This document shows, one piece after another, positions 1 through 8,621 of a stretch of 64,000 nt of DNA. Numbering within the stretch: position 1 is the first letter of the stretch; each line of letters starts with the position of its first letter. Origin of the DNA: Ensifer adhaerens (GTDB taxonomy: Bacteria > Pseudomonadota > Alphaproteobacteria > Rhizobiales > Rhizobiaceae). Location of the stretch: positions 496,001 to 560,000 of the forward strand of contig NZ_CP083351.1 of the NCBI RefSeq assembly GCF_020035535.1, given 5' to 3'. The notes under the pieces were generated by a model. It did no database searches. It was not told the origin of the DNA and saw only the letters and a program-made list of their open reading frames with translations. Both the position numbers and the translations under genes were made by a program.

Positions 1-1
1 T

Positions 2-235
2 CAGTTCGTCAGCGACGAACGTCGGCCGGAACTCACTCATGAATTTTTGACGCAAACGGGAAAATGGGGGCTCATCCGTCGTCGGGAACGATATGGCCTT
101 ATCACGGGGGCGCGTGCCCCGTGGTGCAGCCGCCTGTCACTGGCGGCCACCAGCCGGCTGGACGCTTGGTCGCGATACCGGCGTTCCGTGCCAGCGGCAA
201 GCGTGCTTCCACTTGTTGGGGAGACGCTGGCATGA
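2..235 (+). CDS. C-terminal part of an unknown protein (cut by the window edge)
   Basis: The frame is open from the first bases to a TGA at 233-235 and gives about 77 residues, rich in Arg, Ser and Leu. Its stop overlaps the ATG of the next gene in an ATGA, the usual mark of translational coupling, which is the main reason to regard it as the tail of a real upstream gene. I recognise no domain. From the company it keeps it may belong to the same glycan assembly operon. Confidence 0.45.
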   Translation, partial: QFVSDERRPELTHEFLTQTGKWGLIRRRERYGLITGARAPWCSRLSLAATSRLDAWSRYRRSVPAASVLPLVGETLA

Positions 236-1260
236 CCATCGAGGGCCTGAAGCCGACAGCGGTGGAACGGGGTAACATTGCAGAGGCATCGGTGGCCTTG
301 GCGAAAACGTCAAGTGCGGCGCCTTTCGCAAGCTTTATCGTCTGCACGCGCAACCGCGCCGAAGCGCTCGAGACCTGCGTCCGGTCGATCGAGGCGGCCT
401 GCGGTGTCGATGCTTTCGTCCGGTGGGAATTGATCGTCGTTGACAACGGATCAACCGATGACACGCCGGAGCGAATTGCTCGGATTATCGCTGCGTCGCG
501 GCTGACTGTCATGCACCTCGTGGAGAGACGTCCGGGGCTTGCTGCCGCGCGCAACCTTGCCATTTCACGTGCTCGCGGCGGCATCTTAATCTTCATCGAC
601 GACGATTGCGAAATCGATGCACACTATCTGCGCGATCTGGAATGTCATTACGAAGGCGGCGAAGATGCGCTTATCCGCGGCGGCCGCGTCGAACTGGGAG
701 ACGTCAGCGACTTGCCCTTCACGATAAAGCGGTCGAGCGCACGCGAACGGTTCACCTCCTCTGTGCATCCGGGCGGGTTCGTTTTGGGTTGCAACATGAC
801 GATGCATCGCGAGGTGGCGCTGCGCGTCGGGGCCTTCGACGAACGTTTCGGTGCCGGCGCCCCACTGCGTTCGGCCGAAGACACGGATTATCTGGTGCGT
901 GCCTATCGGCTTGGCATCCCGATCGAATATGTACCCGATATGGTCGTCTTCCATCACCACGGCCGCCGGGCACGGGAAACCATCGAGACGCTTCATCGCA
1001 ATTACAGCTTCGGCAATGGTGCGCTCTGCGTGAAACACATCCGCACCGCACCGTGGCTGCTGCGGCATTTCTATTGGACGGTCCGGTCCGCGTTTGCCGA
1101 GATCTTCGGGGGGCCCAGATTCGACCCCGTCTTGCATCTGTCTCACTGGCCGATCGTGCTGATGAACCTGGTTGGCGCTCTCAAGTTCGTAGGCCTCTTC
1201 GTCGCCGCGCGCAGACTGGGCCAAGTCGAGCAGCGTGCTAAAGAGCAACTCCAGCGCTAA
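232..1260 (+). CDS. Family 2 glycosyltransferase
   Basis: A 342-residue GT-A fold glycosyltransferase predicted to transfer a sugar from a nucleotide-sugar donor onto a growing glycan at the inner face of the membrane. Visible motifs are the N-terminal FIVCTRNRAEAL strand, VVDNGSTDDT, the metal-binding DDD at residues 123-125 and the ED of AEDTDYL (216-217), which supplies the general base in this family. The C-terminal part is hydrophobic and may lie on the membrane. I chose the ATG at 232 because it has a GGGGAGA about 8 bases upstream and overlaps the preceding stop; an in-frame extension to 64 has no such support. It lies 9 bp from the ABC exporter gene, so both probably serve surface polysaccharide assembly. 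The glycan is unknown. Confidence 0.85.
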   Translation: MTIEGLKPTAVERGNIAEASVALAKTSSAAPFASFIVCTRNRAEALETCVRSIEAACGVDAFVRWELIVVDNGSTDDTPERIARIIAASRLTVMHLVERRPGLAAARNLAISRARGGILIFIDDDCEIDAHYLRDLECHYEGGEDALIRGGRVELGDVSDLPFTIKRSSARERFTSSVHPGGFVLGCNMTMHREVALRVGAFDERFGAGAPLRSAEDTDYLVRAYRLGIPIEYVPDMVVFHHHGRRARETIETLHRNYSFGNGALCVKHIRTAPWLLRHFYWTVRSAFAEIFGGPRFDPVLHLSHWPIVLMNLVGALKFVGLFVAARRLGQVEQRAKEQLQR

Positions 1261-1269
1261 GGACTCGCC

Positions 1270-3066
1270 ATGAAGTTTCGTATCCTCCTGCCGAGCCTTC
1301 AGTTGTTGCGCGATGCACTGGGCGGCCAGTTGCGCCTGCTTCCGATCGTCATGGTTCTTGGCCTTTGCAGTGCGGCACTGGAGGGCGTCGGCATCGGCCT
1401 TATCATTCCGATGCTCGGGATCATCGCTGGCCACCAGGACCCGGCGGCGCTGAGCGGCATCTCTGCTCTCTTCCAGCAGGTCGGATCTGGCATGGACGAT
1501 CGTCAACGGCTGGTCGTCATCGCGGCTGCTGCCTTTGCCTTGATTTTCCTCAAGAACGTTTTGGCTTATGCCAATACGGTGCTTGCGGCTTTCATTTACG
1601 GCAAAGCGGGCCATTCAATCCGCGGTGCCCTTGCATCGCAGATCCTGCATGTCGGCTATCCCTTCCTGATGAAGGAGAGCCCGGGACGGTTGCTCAATAT
1701 CATTTCAAACGAGTCCTGGCGCGCCTGCGATGCCGTTCAGACGGTACTTGCGGCATTGGTGAATGGCTCGGCCACCATCATTCTGCTTGCGTTTCTTCTG
1801 CTCCTGTCCTGGCAGATGACGTTGTTCGTGGCGCTCGGCCTCTTCCTGATCCAGTTTCTCCACTACGTCCTCTCCGCAACGCTCACGGGTCCGAGCCGCA
1901 ATGTTACCGTCTTCAACGGCGAACTGGCGGCTCGCATGCTCCATCTGGTTCACGCTGGCCGCTTGATACGGATATTTGGCAAGGAGGTGCGAGAAAGGGT
2001 CGTTTTTGATGGGGCGTCCGATGCCGTGCGGCGGGCCGCCTTCGTGCTGCAGGCGCGCCAAGGCCTGCTGCCGCCACTAACCGAAACGCTTCACTCCGTG
2101 CTCTTCCTGGCCGTCGTCGTCGGCGCCTGGTCCGTCGGCGTCACCTTTCCCGTCATTGTAGCATTCGTGGTCCTGCTCTACCGCTTGCAGCCGCATATGC
2201 GTGCACTGCAGATGTCGTGGAGCCAAATCCAGGGGTGGAGCGGTTCGCTGGAGGAGGTGCGCTGGCTACTCGATCCGTGCGGCAAGCCAAAGTCGCCGGC
2301 AGGACAGGAACCTTTCCGCGGATTAGGACGGCAACTGCTATTTGATGACGTCACTTTTCGCTATCCGAATTCTGATACCCGGGACGTCGTTCTGCAGTCG
2401 GCGACGTTCGAAATCCGCGGCGGCTGTTCGACCGCACTTGTCGGCCGGTCCGGGGCCGGCAAGACGACAATCGTCAATCTCCTATGCCGTTTCGTGGAGC
2501 CGAATGAAGGGAGCATTCTCGTCGATGGTGTTCCCCTAAACCAAATCGATCCGGTGCAATGGCGAAGCCGGATCGCGCTTGCGAGCCAGGATTTGGAACT
2601 GGTCGATGGAACAATCCTTGAAAACATCACCTACGGCCGGCAAGCCACACAAGCCGAAGTGGAGCATGCGGCCAGGATGGCTGAAGCGCACGGTTTCATT
2701 GAGGGTCTCCCGAAGGGCTACCAAACCGTTGTCGGCTATCGAGGCGCAAGCCTGTCGGCGGGGCAGCGGCAGCGGGTGGCACTCGCCAGGGCCCTAGTGC
2801 GCGATCCGGATATCCTGATCCTGGACGAAGCGACGAACGCTATCGACGGGCTATCGGAAGCGGCCATTGTCGAGACGCTGAAGTCGAGAGCGGGCCGCCG
2901 CACGACGATCGTCATAAGCCACCATCGCAGCACCATATCGTTCTGCGACGAGGTCGTCATCCTCGGTGGCGGCCAGGTCAAAAGCCAGGCACCTTTTGCC
3001 GAGGTTGCTAGCTTGACCATGGACCAGCTTTATGAGCACGAAACGAGGAAAGAACGGCGGGCTTGA
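1270..3066 (+). CDS. ABC exporter, fused permease and ATPase (MsbA-like)
   Basis: A 598-residue half-transporter. Residues about 20-320 carry six hydrophobic segments, and residues about 350-590 form the nucleotide-binding domain, with Walker A GRSGAGKTT (near 391), signature LSAGQ (near 496), Walker B LILDEA (near 516) and a switch His in ISHHRST. It should work as a homodimer in the inner membrane and flip lipid-linked sugars or another amphipathic substrate at the cost of ATP. Nine bases separate it from the glycosyltransferase gene, so a glycan or lipid-linked glycan is the most likely cargo (inference). MsbA-type and peptide exporters cannot be told apart from sequence alone; no peptidase domain is present. 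Confidence 0.88.
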   Translation: MKFRILLPSLQLLRDALGGQLRLLPIVMVLGLCSAALEGVGIGLIIPMLGIIAGHQDPAALSGISALFQQVGSGMDDRQRLVVIAAAAFALIFLKNVLAYANTVLAAFIYGKAGHSIRGALASQILHVGYPFLMKESPGRLLNIISNESWRACDAVQTVLAALVNGSATIILLAFLLLLSWQMTLFVALGLFLIQFLHYVLSATLTGPSRNVTVFNGELAARMLHLVHAGRLIRIFGKEVRERVVFDGASDAVRRAAFVLQARQGLLPPLTETLHSVLFLAVVVGAWSVGVTFPVIVAFVVLLYRLQPHMRALQMSWSQIQGWSGSLEEVRWLLDPCGKPKSPAGQEPFRGLGRQLLFDDVTFRYPNSDTRDVVLQSATFEIRGGCSTALVGRSGAGKTTIVNLLCRFVEPNEGSILVDGVPLNQIDPVQWRSRIALASQDLELVDGTILENITYGRQATQAEVEHAARMAEAHGFIEGLPKGYQTVVGYRGASLSAGQRQRVALARALVRDPDILILDEATNAIDGLSEAAIVETLKSRAGRRTTIVISHHRSTISFCDEVVILGGGQVKSQAPFAEVASLTMDQLYEHETRKERRA

Positions 3067-3115
3067 AGGGGCTTGCCAATTCGGGAAGCAAACCTTGCTT
3101 AAAGATCTACCCTTA

Positions 3116-3337
3116 TCAGGCGTCGCCAATTTTGATGTCGTCGCGGATCAGCCTTGCCAGCTCACATTCATCCGTGACACCGAACTCGTACCACTCAATC
3201 AAACTTTTCGCTGTGCGCCCACCTTCACTGCTGTCAGCGAGATGCCCTTTTTCGTCGCACCAATCCCTCAAGATTCGCCGAAGTACCACAATTGTGTCTG
3301 CTGTCACTGCCGCTTTCGGCCAATCTGTCTTCCACAT
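3116..3337 (-). CDS. Small conserved rhizobial-type protein of unknown function
   Basis: 73 residues. I chose the ATG at 3337 because a GGGAGG lies 5 bases upstream; the longer in-frame reading has no start support. The second half reads as two amphipathic helices with the pattern A-x-S-L-I-x-x-Y-x-F-G-V-x-x-x-x-x-L. The same pattern recurs in the proteins at 29956-30402 and 43257-43694, so I regard the three as one loose family. There is no signal peptide or membrane segment. Function is unknown. Confidence 0.55.
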   Translation of the reverse strand: MWKTDWPKAAVTADTIVVLRRILRDWCDEKGHLADSSEGGRTAKSLIEWYEFGVTDECELARLIRDDIKIGDA

Positions 3338-3874
3338 CCCCGCCTCCCGGAAAGCAACTGAACCTAACGGGTAGAACCTAGCGTGCGCAATGTGATTCTG
3401 AATAATCTCCCAATGTTCAGACTTCCCGCGCGAGCGAAGGCAACTGCGATCGTGGGTGCGGACCGCCCAAAGGGTATGGCTGACCATTCGGGTGTCCCTC
3501 GATGCTCATCAGGTATGAAAGGGCTCCTCCTGACCTCTGGCCACCGACAAGGTGCTGGCATTTAAGGAGCGTCGCCGCGACGCACGTCAGTCGCGCCTGG
3601 CCAGTTCGTTGCTGGTGACAAAACGCGCTTGAGAGGTCTCAGCGCGCTTTCCGATCTACGCAGGGTGCGCCCGTCAAGCCACCCTTGAACGGCCAGAAAA
3701 CATTAAAACCGACCAAGTCGAGACGGTGTCCCCTGCGATGAAAATCGATCTTGCTGCTGTTTGAATTTCACGGGGCTAGTTGGCGATATCGCGCTTGAAC
3801 TGACAGGGTACTGTGAGGTTCGTCAGCGACGAAAAGCGAAGAAATTTCTCGACTTACAGAATACTGCGGGCTGC
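3338..3874. other. Intergenic, no gene recognised; one palindrome
   Basis: About 540 bases between two genes read leftward. I see no convincing reading frame. The only distinct element is a 15-base palindrome with arms TTCGTC and GACGAA around AGC at 3819-3833. An exact second copy lies at 5-19. Confidence 0.4.
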
Positions 3875-4285
3875 TTACGTCGTCCGCTGCTTTCTGGCGC
3901 TTCTTTCCTGATGCGCACTCTTAAGCATAGCATTCGAACGTTGTGCCGCCTTTTCGCAGCGAGCATGAAGCTCCTCCAGTTCCTTGTCTGTCAATTTCTC
4001 GATCCCAACGAATTCATTCTCGGCGTCCGTAAACAGAATGATTTCGTCCAGTTTGGCCTGAAGTGCCGCACCATCCCGGTTTTGCGTATTCTGAATTAGA
4101 AATACCATAAGGAACGTGACAATCGTCGTTCCCGTATTGATCACCAATTGCCACGTCTCCGAGAAGCCGAACAGGGGACCTGACAGCGCCCAGACGACGA
4201 CTGCCACGACACAGAGCAGGAAGGCGAGAGGGCTTCCTGTCGCATGGGCGGTCGCGGTGGCAAACTTTGCAAAAATACGGTCCAT
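3875..4285 (-). CDS. Low-affinity iron permease family membrane protein
   Basis: 136 residues with two clear membrane segments (about residues 19-42 and 47-65) joined by a short loop, then a charged C-terminal helix containing FLIQNTQNRDGAALQ and LDEIIL. This is the pattern of the small bacterial proteins grouped as the low-affinity iron permease family. Despite that name, iron transport is not established for most bacterial members. No iron-regulatory box was recognised upstream. It stands alone. Confidence 0.75.
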   Translation of the reverse strand: MDRIFAKFATATAHATGSPLAFLLCVVAVVVWALSGPLFGFSETWQLVINTGTTIVTFLMVFLIQNTQNRDGAALQAKLDEIILFTDAENEFVGIEKLTDKELEELHARCEKAAQRSNAMLKSAHQERSARKQRTT

Positions 4286-5053
4286 GGTGTGAGCCCTCGG
4301 TTCTGCGTTCCTTCTACATTCCTGTTCTCAACCGGTAGGTTGCCTTCGCCGTGTCGCAAGAAAACGGAGAATTATCTTTCTTGTTCCATGGGTTCAACGG
4401 CGGTAGCGGCGCGGCTCGCAAGTTGCTGGCCTTTGAAACCGCCACGACACTGACCAGCACGCGCGTTTGTCTACCTGCAGCTGGGTTCCGATACGGGCGG
4501 GCTTTCACACGATTGCGGACCTACCGGTAAGGTCGAGTAACGCGCTGGCGACGGCCGCGCCGTCATGTTGGCCCGATTCCACGCATCCTGCTACTCGCCA
4601 GTGATCACGTTATGGTCCCGTGAGGCCATTGCGTGTGAGAGATACGGAAACGAACCGATCGTCTTCTCAAATTGATAGAAAACGCGGTTGCCCAGGACAT
4701 GCGTCACGAGTGGGCGGGTCGTCCGTCCTTGACAGTCCCGTTTTCTCGCGAATGCTCCTGGAGCTTCCGCCGCTATCCCAAGCCGGGACGACGCGGGTCA
4801 AATGAGCCTTTCCGCAAAGCGCGATGTTGATCGAGCGGCAGGCACTCCCACCAGAAAAATGGACGATACGTTTCAAGCAATGCTCCGGCAGAGGTTCGGG
4901 GTTTTGCGAGCCAGGTGTCATCTCGAGCCCTTGTCTACTCCAAGGGACGGCATCGTGTCGATGCATCGAAAAGGCGCGGTCGAATGATTGCGGTCGGGTC
5001 TGAACCAAGGTCGCCCGAGATTGTTTTAGGCTTGGATAGGCTTTGAGAGGCAG
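4286..5053. other. Intergenic, no gene recognised
   Basis: About 770 bases with no reading frame I would defend on either strand; the longest open stretches have low-complexity, non-protein-like translations. It borders the decayed oxidase module and is probably part of the same degenerating stretch. Confidence 0.35.
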
Positions 5054-5389
5054 CGTGGCGCAGCACAGCATCGGCCGCACCCGACTGCGCGCGGCAGCAT
5101 TGCTCGCGGTCATTTTTGTTGTAATGCCATCGGCGGGTTTTTGGCGGCTATGCCGATAGCAGCTATGACACGCTCGTCGGCTGGGTCGAGCATCAGCCAG
5201 TTCCCTTCAGCCATTGGCATCATGTCGGCGAACTCGGCATCGATTACCGCTATTGCCACGCCACCGTCGAAACCAACGCTCATGCGGGGGTGCCCTCGAC
5301 CTTCACCTGCATGAGCTGCCATTCACAGATCTGCACCGGGGTGCCCATGCTTGCCGGTGCGAGCTTCCTTAACAGCGAGATGATGCTGT
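5054..5389 (+). pseudogene. Remnant of a multihaem cytochrome c of a terminal oxidase module
   Basis: From a GTG at 5054 the frame gives a signal-anchor-like start (RAAALLAVIFVVMPSAGF) and stops at about 5156. The match continues in another frame with QPVPFSHWHHVGELGIDYRY, then CHATVET and a haem site CMSCH. In the cytochromes this resembles (multihaem subunits beside alternative complex III and caa3-type oxidases), the phrase is normally followed by C-R-Y-C-H. Here the first Cys of that CxxCH has become Tyr, and only the second site is intact. Beyond CTGVPMLAGASF the frame runs directly into the next gene remnant, so most of the cytochrome is deleted. It is not expected to be functional. Confidence 0.72.
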
Positions 5390-5830
5390 TTTCAGGCCCC
5401 TTCCTTATTACGCTCGATCCGAGAATCCAACATGCCACGGAGTTTGCCGGGGCCTCGAGGCAGATGCGTTACTTCATCGGCGCGACGAATACCGCGCTGC
5501 TTTCGACCTCAAGCTTCCTGGCCGCCGTGGCGGTAGAGGCCGCTCGCAACGGCCGTACTCGTCCCGGTATTAGTTGCTCTCCTCGGTACTGGCTTTTTCA
5601 CTCTGAAGGCGGCGGAGTGCCGGATGGAGTATGCCGAAGCGATCCTGCCGCTGCCGGGCCGAGGTCTTTTCGACTTCGACACAGCATGTTTTCGGGCTCG
5701 GTGCGCCTGCTGCGCGGCAAACTGCCTCTGCCGAGAGAAGCATCGTGATCACGAATGCCGGGCTCTCCTGTCATTGCATCGACGCGTGATCTGGATCTTC
5801 CTTTACCCCGTATTCTATCAAACGAGGTGA
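5390..5830 (+). pseudogene. Remnant of haem-copper oxidase subunit III
   Basis: Three pieces in different frames match successive parts of a CoxIII-type protein: a helix with FIGATNTALLSTSSFLAAVA followed by VEAARNGR, then VALLGTGFFTLKAAE with RMEYAEAILPLPG in the next frame, and finally the typical C-terminus WIFLYPVFY ending at 5830. The frame changes near 5565, and much of the protein between the second and third pieces is missing. Subunit III would have sat in the inner membrane beside the catalytic subunit. No subunit I or II is visible nearby, so the module is both broken and incomplete. Confidence 0.72.
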
Positions 5831-5834
5831 AACC

Positions 5835-6066
5835 ATGCGCGTCGCATCGGCGGTCGCAATCTGGATCATGCTCCTGAGCCTGCTCGGGCTGACACCTGCG
5901 GCGATCGCCTTGACGATCGCGACTGTAAAATCCGGCCTTGTCTTTTGGCGCTACATGCACCTGCGCGAGGTATCAGCGCTGCTGCGCATCGCAGCGCTCG
6001 GGGCGGCTTTCTGGAGTATTGTTTGCGTTCGTCGCTGCGGCCTATCTCAGGCGCGGGCTTTCTTGA
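5835..6066 (+). pseudogene. Remnant of cytochrome oxidase subunit IV-like protein
   Basis: It starts 4 bases after the CoxIII remnant with an ATG and a plausible GAGGTGAAACC upstream. It encodes two membrane helices, including a short phrase VFWRYMHLREVSALLR that resembles the second helix of caa3-type subunit IV. The frame is lost near 6012; the expected C-terminus FAFVAAAYLRRG is found one frame away and ends in TGA at 6064-6066. One small indel therefore explains the break. The 3' end overlaps the C-terminal codons of the opposite gene at 6042-6326. Confidence 0.68.
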
Positions 6067-6326
6067 GGAGGGTCCAACAGCCCCCATCGATCATCCCATT
6101 TCACGTCCTCGAGCAACTCGACATAGATCGGCGCGCCCTCGGCGTGACTTCGGGCAAGCATCAAAGCGCTCTCGGGATCCATCTCCTCGCCGGGAAAGAT
6201 CGTATCGTTCTCGCCCTGGCGCGTAGCCCTGCGAACATAACCTTTGACCATGTTGCCTGACCGATAGAGCCTGACGACAATTGCATCGGATGGCGGCGCT
6301 TGGGAAAGGGTGTGGTATGACTGCAT
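6042..6326 (-). CDS. Conserved hypothetical protein, 94 residues
   Basis: A soluble 94-residue protein with no cysteine and no membrane segment. The ATG at 6326 follows AGGAG with 7 bases of spacing. The protein-like middle part, GENDTIFPGEEMDPESALML, suggests a small alpha-beta domain, but I cannot name the family. It lies 31 bp downstream of the sugar dehydrogenase gene on the same strand and could be its operon partner. Its last codons overlap the oxidase remnant on the other strand. Confidence 0.6.
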   Translation of the reverse strand: MQSYHTLSQAPPSDAIVVRLYRSGNMVKGYVRRATRQGENDTIFPGEEMDPESALMLARSHAEGAPIYVELLEDVKWDDRWGLLDPPQESPRLR

Positions 6327-6357
6327 TTTGCGCTCCTGTCGTTTGAGGGGCGGGCGC

Positions 6358-7683
6358 TCATGATCCGCTCGTCACGCGCCAGACCGTATTGCCGACATCA
6401 TCGGCGATCAGCAGCGCACCCTTGGTATCGACACCAATGCCGACAGGACGACCGCGGGCATGCTCGTCCTTGTTGAGAAAACCGGTCACCACATCCTCGG
6501 CCTTTCCGCTTGGATGCCCGGCCTCAAATGGCACGAAGACGACCTTGTAGCCGCTAAATTTCTGGCGGTTCCAGCTGCCATGTTCTCCAACGAAGGCGCC
6601 GCCACGATACTTTTCCGGCAGGGCCTCGGCCGTATAGAACGCCAACCCCAATGGGGCGACGTGGGAGCCAAGCGCATAGTCGGGAGGCAACGCCTTTCCC
6701 ACAAGATCGGGTCGCTGGGGCATCACACGTGGATCTACATGTTGGCCGTAATAGCTATAGGGCCACCCATAAAAGCCGCCTTCTTTAACAGAAGTCATGT
6801 AGTCCGGTACGAGGTTCGGGCCAAGCTCGTCGCGCTCATTCACGACCGTCCACAGCTGTTTTGTTGTCGGTTCGAATGTGAGGCCGTTGGGATTGCGAAG
6901 GCCACTGGCAAAGATGCGCCAAGCCCCGCTCGCTCGATCGACCTCCAAAATAGCGGCGCGATTTTCCTCGGCCTGAATGCCATTCTCCGTGATGTTGCTG
7001 TTGGAGCCGACACCGACATAAAGCTTGGTGCCATCAGGGCTGGCAACAAGGCTCTTGGTCCAGTGGTGGTTGATAGGGCCGCCTGGAAGCGCGGTCAGCA
7101 TTACCGGCGTGGCGGTTATCTCGGTCTGCCCGGTCTGGTAGGGGAAGCGCATGATCGCATTGGTATTTGCGACATAAAGGTCATTTTCGACGAGCGCGAC
7201 CCCGAAGGGGGAATCGAGATGATCGATGAAGACGCTTTTGACCTCCGGCACACCATCGCCATCGGCATCGCGAAGTAGCGTGATCCGGTTGCTCGGCGCA
7301 TCGCCGCTGCCGCCGGCTGCCAGCGATTCAATCCAGCCCATGACAAGATCCTTAGGCCGGCGGATGGGTTCCGTGCCTGGAGACTTGGATTCAACCACGA
7401 GTACGTCCCCGTTCGGCAGCGAATAGACTGCGCGCGGATGCTGGAGGCCGGTCGCAAATGCTGCGATCTTGAGGCCCGGCGCAACGGCAGGTGTTTCTTC
7501 CTTTTTCCAGCCGACGATCGAGGCAAGATGCATTGGCGGGAAGAGATATTGCTGTGGTTCGGGCAGTTTCGGGTTGGCGCCAACCTGGGTCTGAGGATCG
7601 AAATTCTCCTCGCTGCAGGCCGAAATAAGGACGAGGAGCCCAAGGATGGGGAGGAAGAAGGTGGTGTTTTGCGACGGTGTCAT
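6358..7683 (-). CDS. Lipoprotein PQQ-type sugar dehydrogenase (sorbosone dehydrogenase family)
   Basis: 441 residues. The N-terminus is a lipoprotein signal with lipobox LISAC, so the mature protein should be anchored by Cys23 to a membrane outside the cytoplasm. The rest is a beta-propeller of the glucose/sorbosone dehydrogenase type, with phrases such as GLQHPRAVYSLPNGDVLVVE, DADGDGVPE, the HHWTKSLVASPDG strand, SGLRNPNGL and VGEHGSWNR. These enzymes oxidise sugars or aldehydes with PQQ and pass electrons to the respiratory chain; the substrate here is unknown. The ATG at 7683 overlaps the stop of the upstream membrane gene by 4 bases (ATGA), so the two are translationally coupled. A longer in-frame reading to 8010 is rejected for that reason. 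Confidence 0.82.
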   Translation of the reverse strand: MTPSQNTTFFLPILGLLVLISACSEENFDPQTQVGANPKLPEPQQYLFPPMHLASIVGWKKEETPAVAPGLKIAAFATGLQHPRAVYSLPNGDVLVVESKSPGTEPIRRPKDLVMGWIESLAAGGSGDAPSNRITLLRDADGDGVPEVKSVFIDHLDSPFGVALVENDLYVANTNAIMRFPYQTGQTEITATPVMLTALPGGPINHHWTKSLVASPDGTKLYVGVGSNSNITENGIQAEENRAAILEVDRASGAWRIFASGLRNPNGLTFEPTTKQLWTVVNERDELGPNLVPDYMTSVKEGGFYGWPYSYYGQHVDPRVMPQRPDLVGKALPPDYALGSHVAPLGLAFYTAEALPEKYRGGAFVGEHGSWNRQKFSGYKVVFVPFEAGHPSGKAEDVVTGFLNKDEHARGRPVGIGVDTKGALLIADDVGNTVWRVTSGS

Positions 7684-8114
7684 GGCTCGATCTCCCGGTC
7701 CGTACGGCGGAGCTCGACGATCCGCCAGAGACCCGTCAGTAGCACAACAAGAACGGTCACTGCCGAAAGTGTCAGGCCCCAGGGCACGACGGAGGTCCAG
7801 GCATCGCGGCTGTGGATCATCATGTTGAAAATAAGGAGCACCAGGACGACGATGCCGGCTGCGACATTGAGCGGACGAGGTCCGCTCCTTCGTGAGCGGA
7901 AGATCAGATGATCGATGAGGGCAACGACGCCCGCAAGGATCGCCGCGACGACGGCGGCCGAGACCAGCCACGTTGAAAAATCCGCCCAGATGAACTCTGC
8001 GCTTTTCCAATAGGCGATATCCGTCAACAATCCGCCGATCATGCAGCCGATCGCAAAGGCCGCGATTAGTTCGTGAGGGGCATAGCGGGGGTGGGCATTT
8101 CCGGACGTGGCCAT
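7680..8114 (-). CDS. Membrane protein with four helices (DUF2231-like)
   Basis: 144 residues, four predicted membrane segments, and the opening APHELIAAFAIGCMIGGLLT found in DUF2231-type proteins. The ATG at 8114 has AGGAGG close upstream. It is coupled to the sugar dehydrogenase gene by an ATGA overlap, a pairing that suggests a membrane partner, possibly for electron transfer (inference). An EcfG-type promoter lies about 35 bases upstream (8149-8173, reverse strand). Confidence 0.72.
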   Translation of the reverse strand: MATSGNAHPRYAPHELIAAFAIGCMIGGLLTDIAYWKSAEFIWADFSTWLVSAAVVAAILAGVVALIDHLIFRSRRSGPRPLNVAAGIVVLVLLIFNMMIHSRDAWTSVVPWGLTLSAVTVLVVLLTGLWRIVELRRTDREIEP

Positions 8115-8148
8115 ACCATCCTCCTTTACGTGGCAGTTCGGATTATCG

Positions 8149-8173
8149 AACCACGAGACGCGTTTGATGTTCC
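8149..8173 (-). promoter_or_regulatory. Predicted EcfG/RpoE2 promoter of the membrane protein/sugar dehydrogenase operon
   Basis: On the reverse strand GGAAC (8173-8169), 16 bases, then GGTT (8152-8149), about 35 bases before the start codon at 8114. This fits the alphaproteobacterial general-stress consensus GGAAC-N16/17-CGTT with one mismatch. Confidence 0.55.
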
Positions 8174-8327
8174 CGCCGGGCTTCAGTCCGGACAAAAACC
8201 ACGGGCCGACAATCCTTGCTCTCGAGGAAGAGAGGTTTTGTCAGCGGTGCGTCACGCAACTGTCACGCGCAATCGTTCCCGGGAGCTGCTAAGAAGTAGA
8301 AGGATGTTTCGTTGTTCGAGTAGAGAG

Positions 8328-8621
8328 ATGCCCCGATACCTTTTTCACATTGATCTTCGTGGAAAGACCCGTCGCGACAGCGTCGGCTCGGTTTACGCCA
8401 ACGACAGCCAGGCGGTGGCCAATGGCAGGTCGGTTGCCGACAGGATCGCGGAGGACGACAGGCATCTAAGTGTGATCGTTACGGTCGAAAGGGCAGGCGG
8501 TTCCGTTCTGGCGCGTCTGACTGCCAGGAAGGCGATGCCACCCTGGCAGTCGCCAGGCTCAAGGTTTGAGCATGCCTGGAGGGAACTGATCGGACTGGAT
8601 ATCGGCAAACTGCTGAGCTAG
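8328..8621 (+). CDS. DUF6894-type small protein
   Basis: 97 residues opening with MPRYLFHIDLRG, the hallmark start of a widespread rhizobial small-protein family whose members usually begin MPRYFFH. It has a basic C-terminal part and no membrane segment. The start at 8328 is chosen to match the family opening; an ATG at 8304 with AGAAGG upstream would add eight residues and cannot be excluded. Function is unknown. Confidence 0.65.
   Translation: MPRYLFHIDLRGKTRRDSVGSVYANDSQAVANGRSVADRIAEDDRHLSVIVTVERAGGSVLARLTARKAMPPWQSPGSRFEHAWRELIGLDIGKLLS

Noticed and set aside
586..1614. 342-codon reverse frame across the glycosyltransferase and ABC genes
   Set aside because: It is antisense to two well-supported genes and its translation is low-complexity, as expected from the GC-rich third positions of the true frames.
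4667..5113. 148-codon reverse frame before the oxidase remnants
   Set aside because: No protein-like pattern, no ribosome binding site, and it overlaps the start of the cytochrome remnant.
6460..7278. 272-codon forward frame inside the sugar dehydrogenase gene
   Set aside because: It lies wholly antisense to a gene with clear family motifs; no ribosome binding site and no domain.
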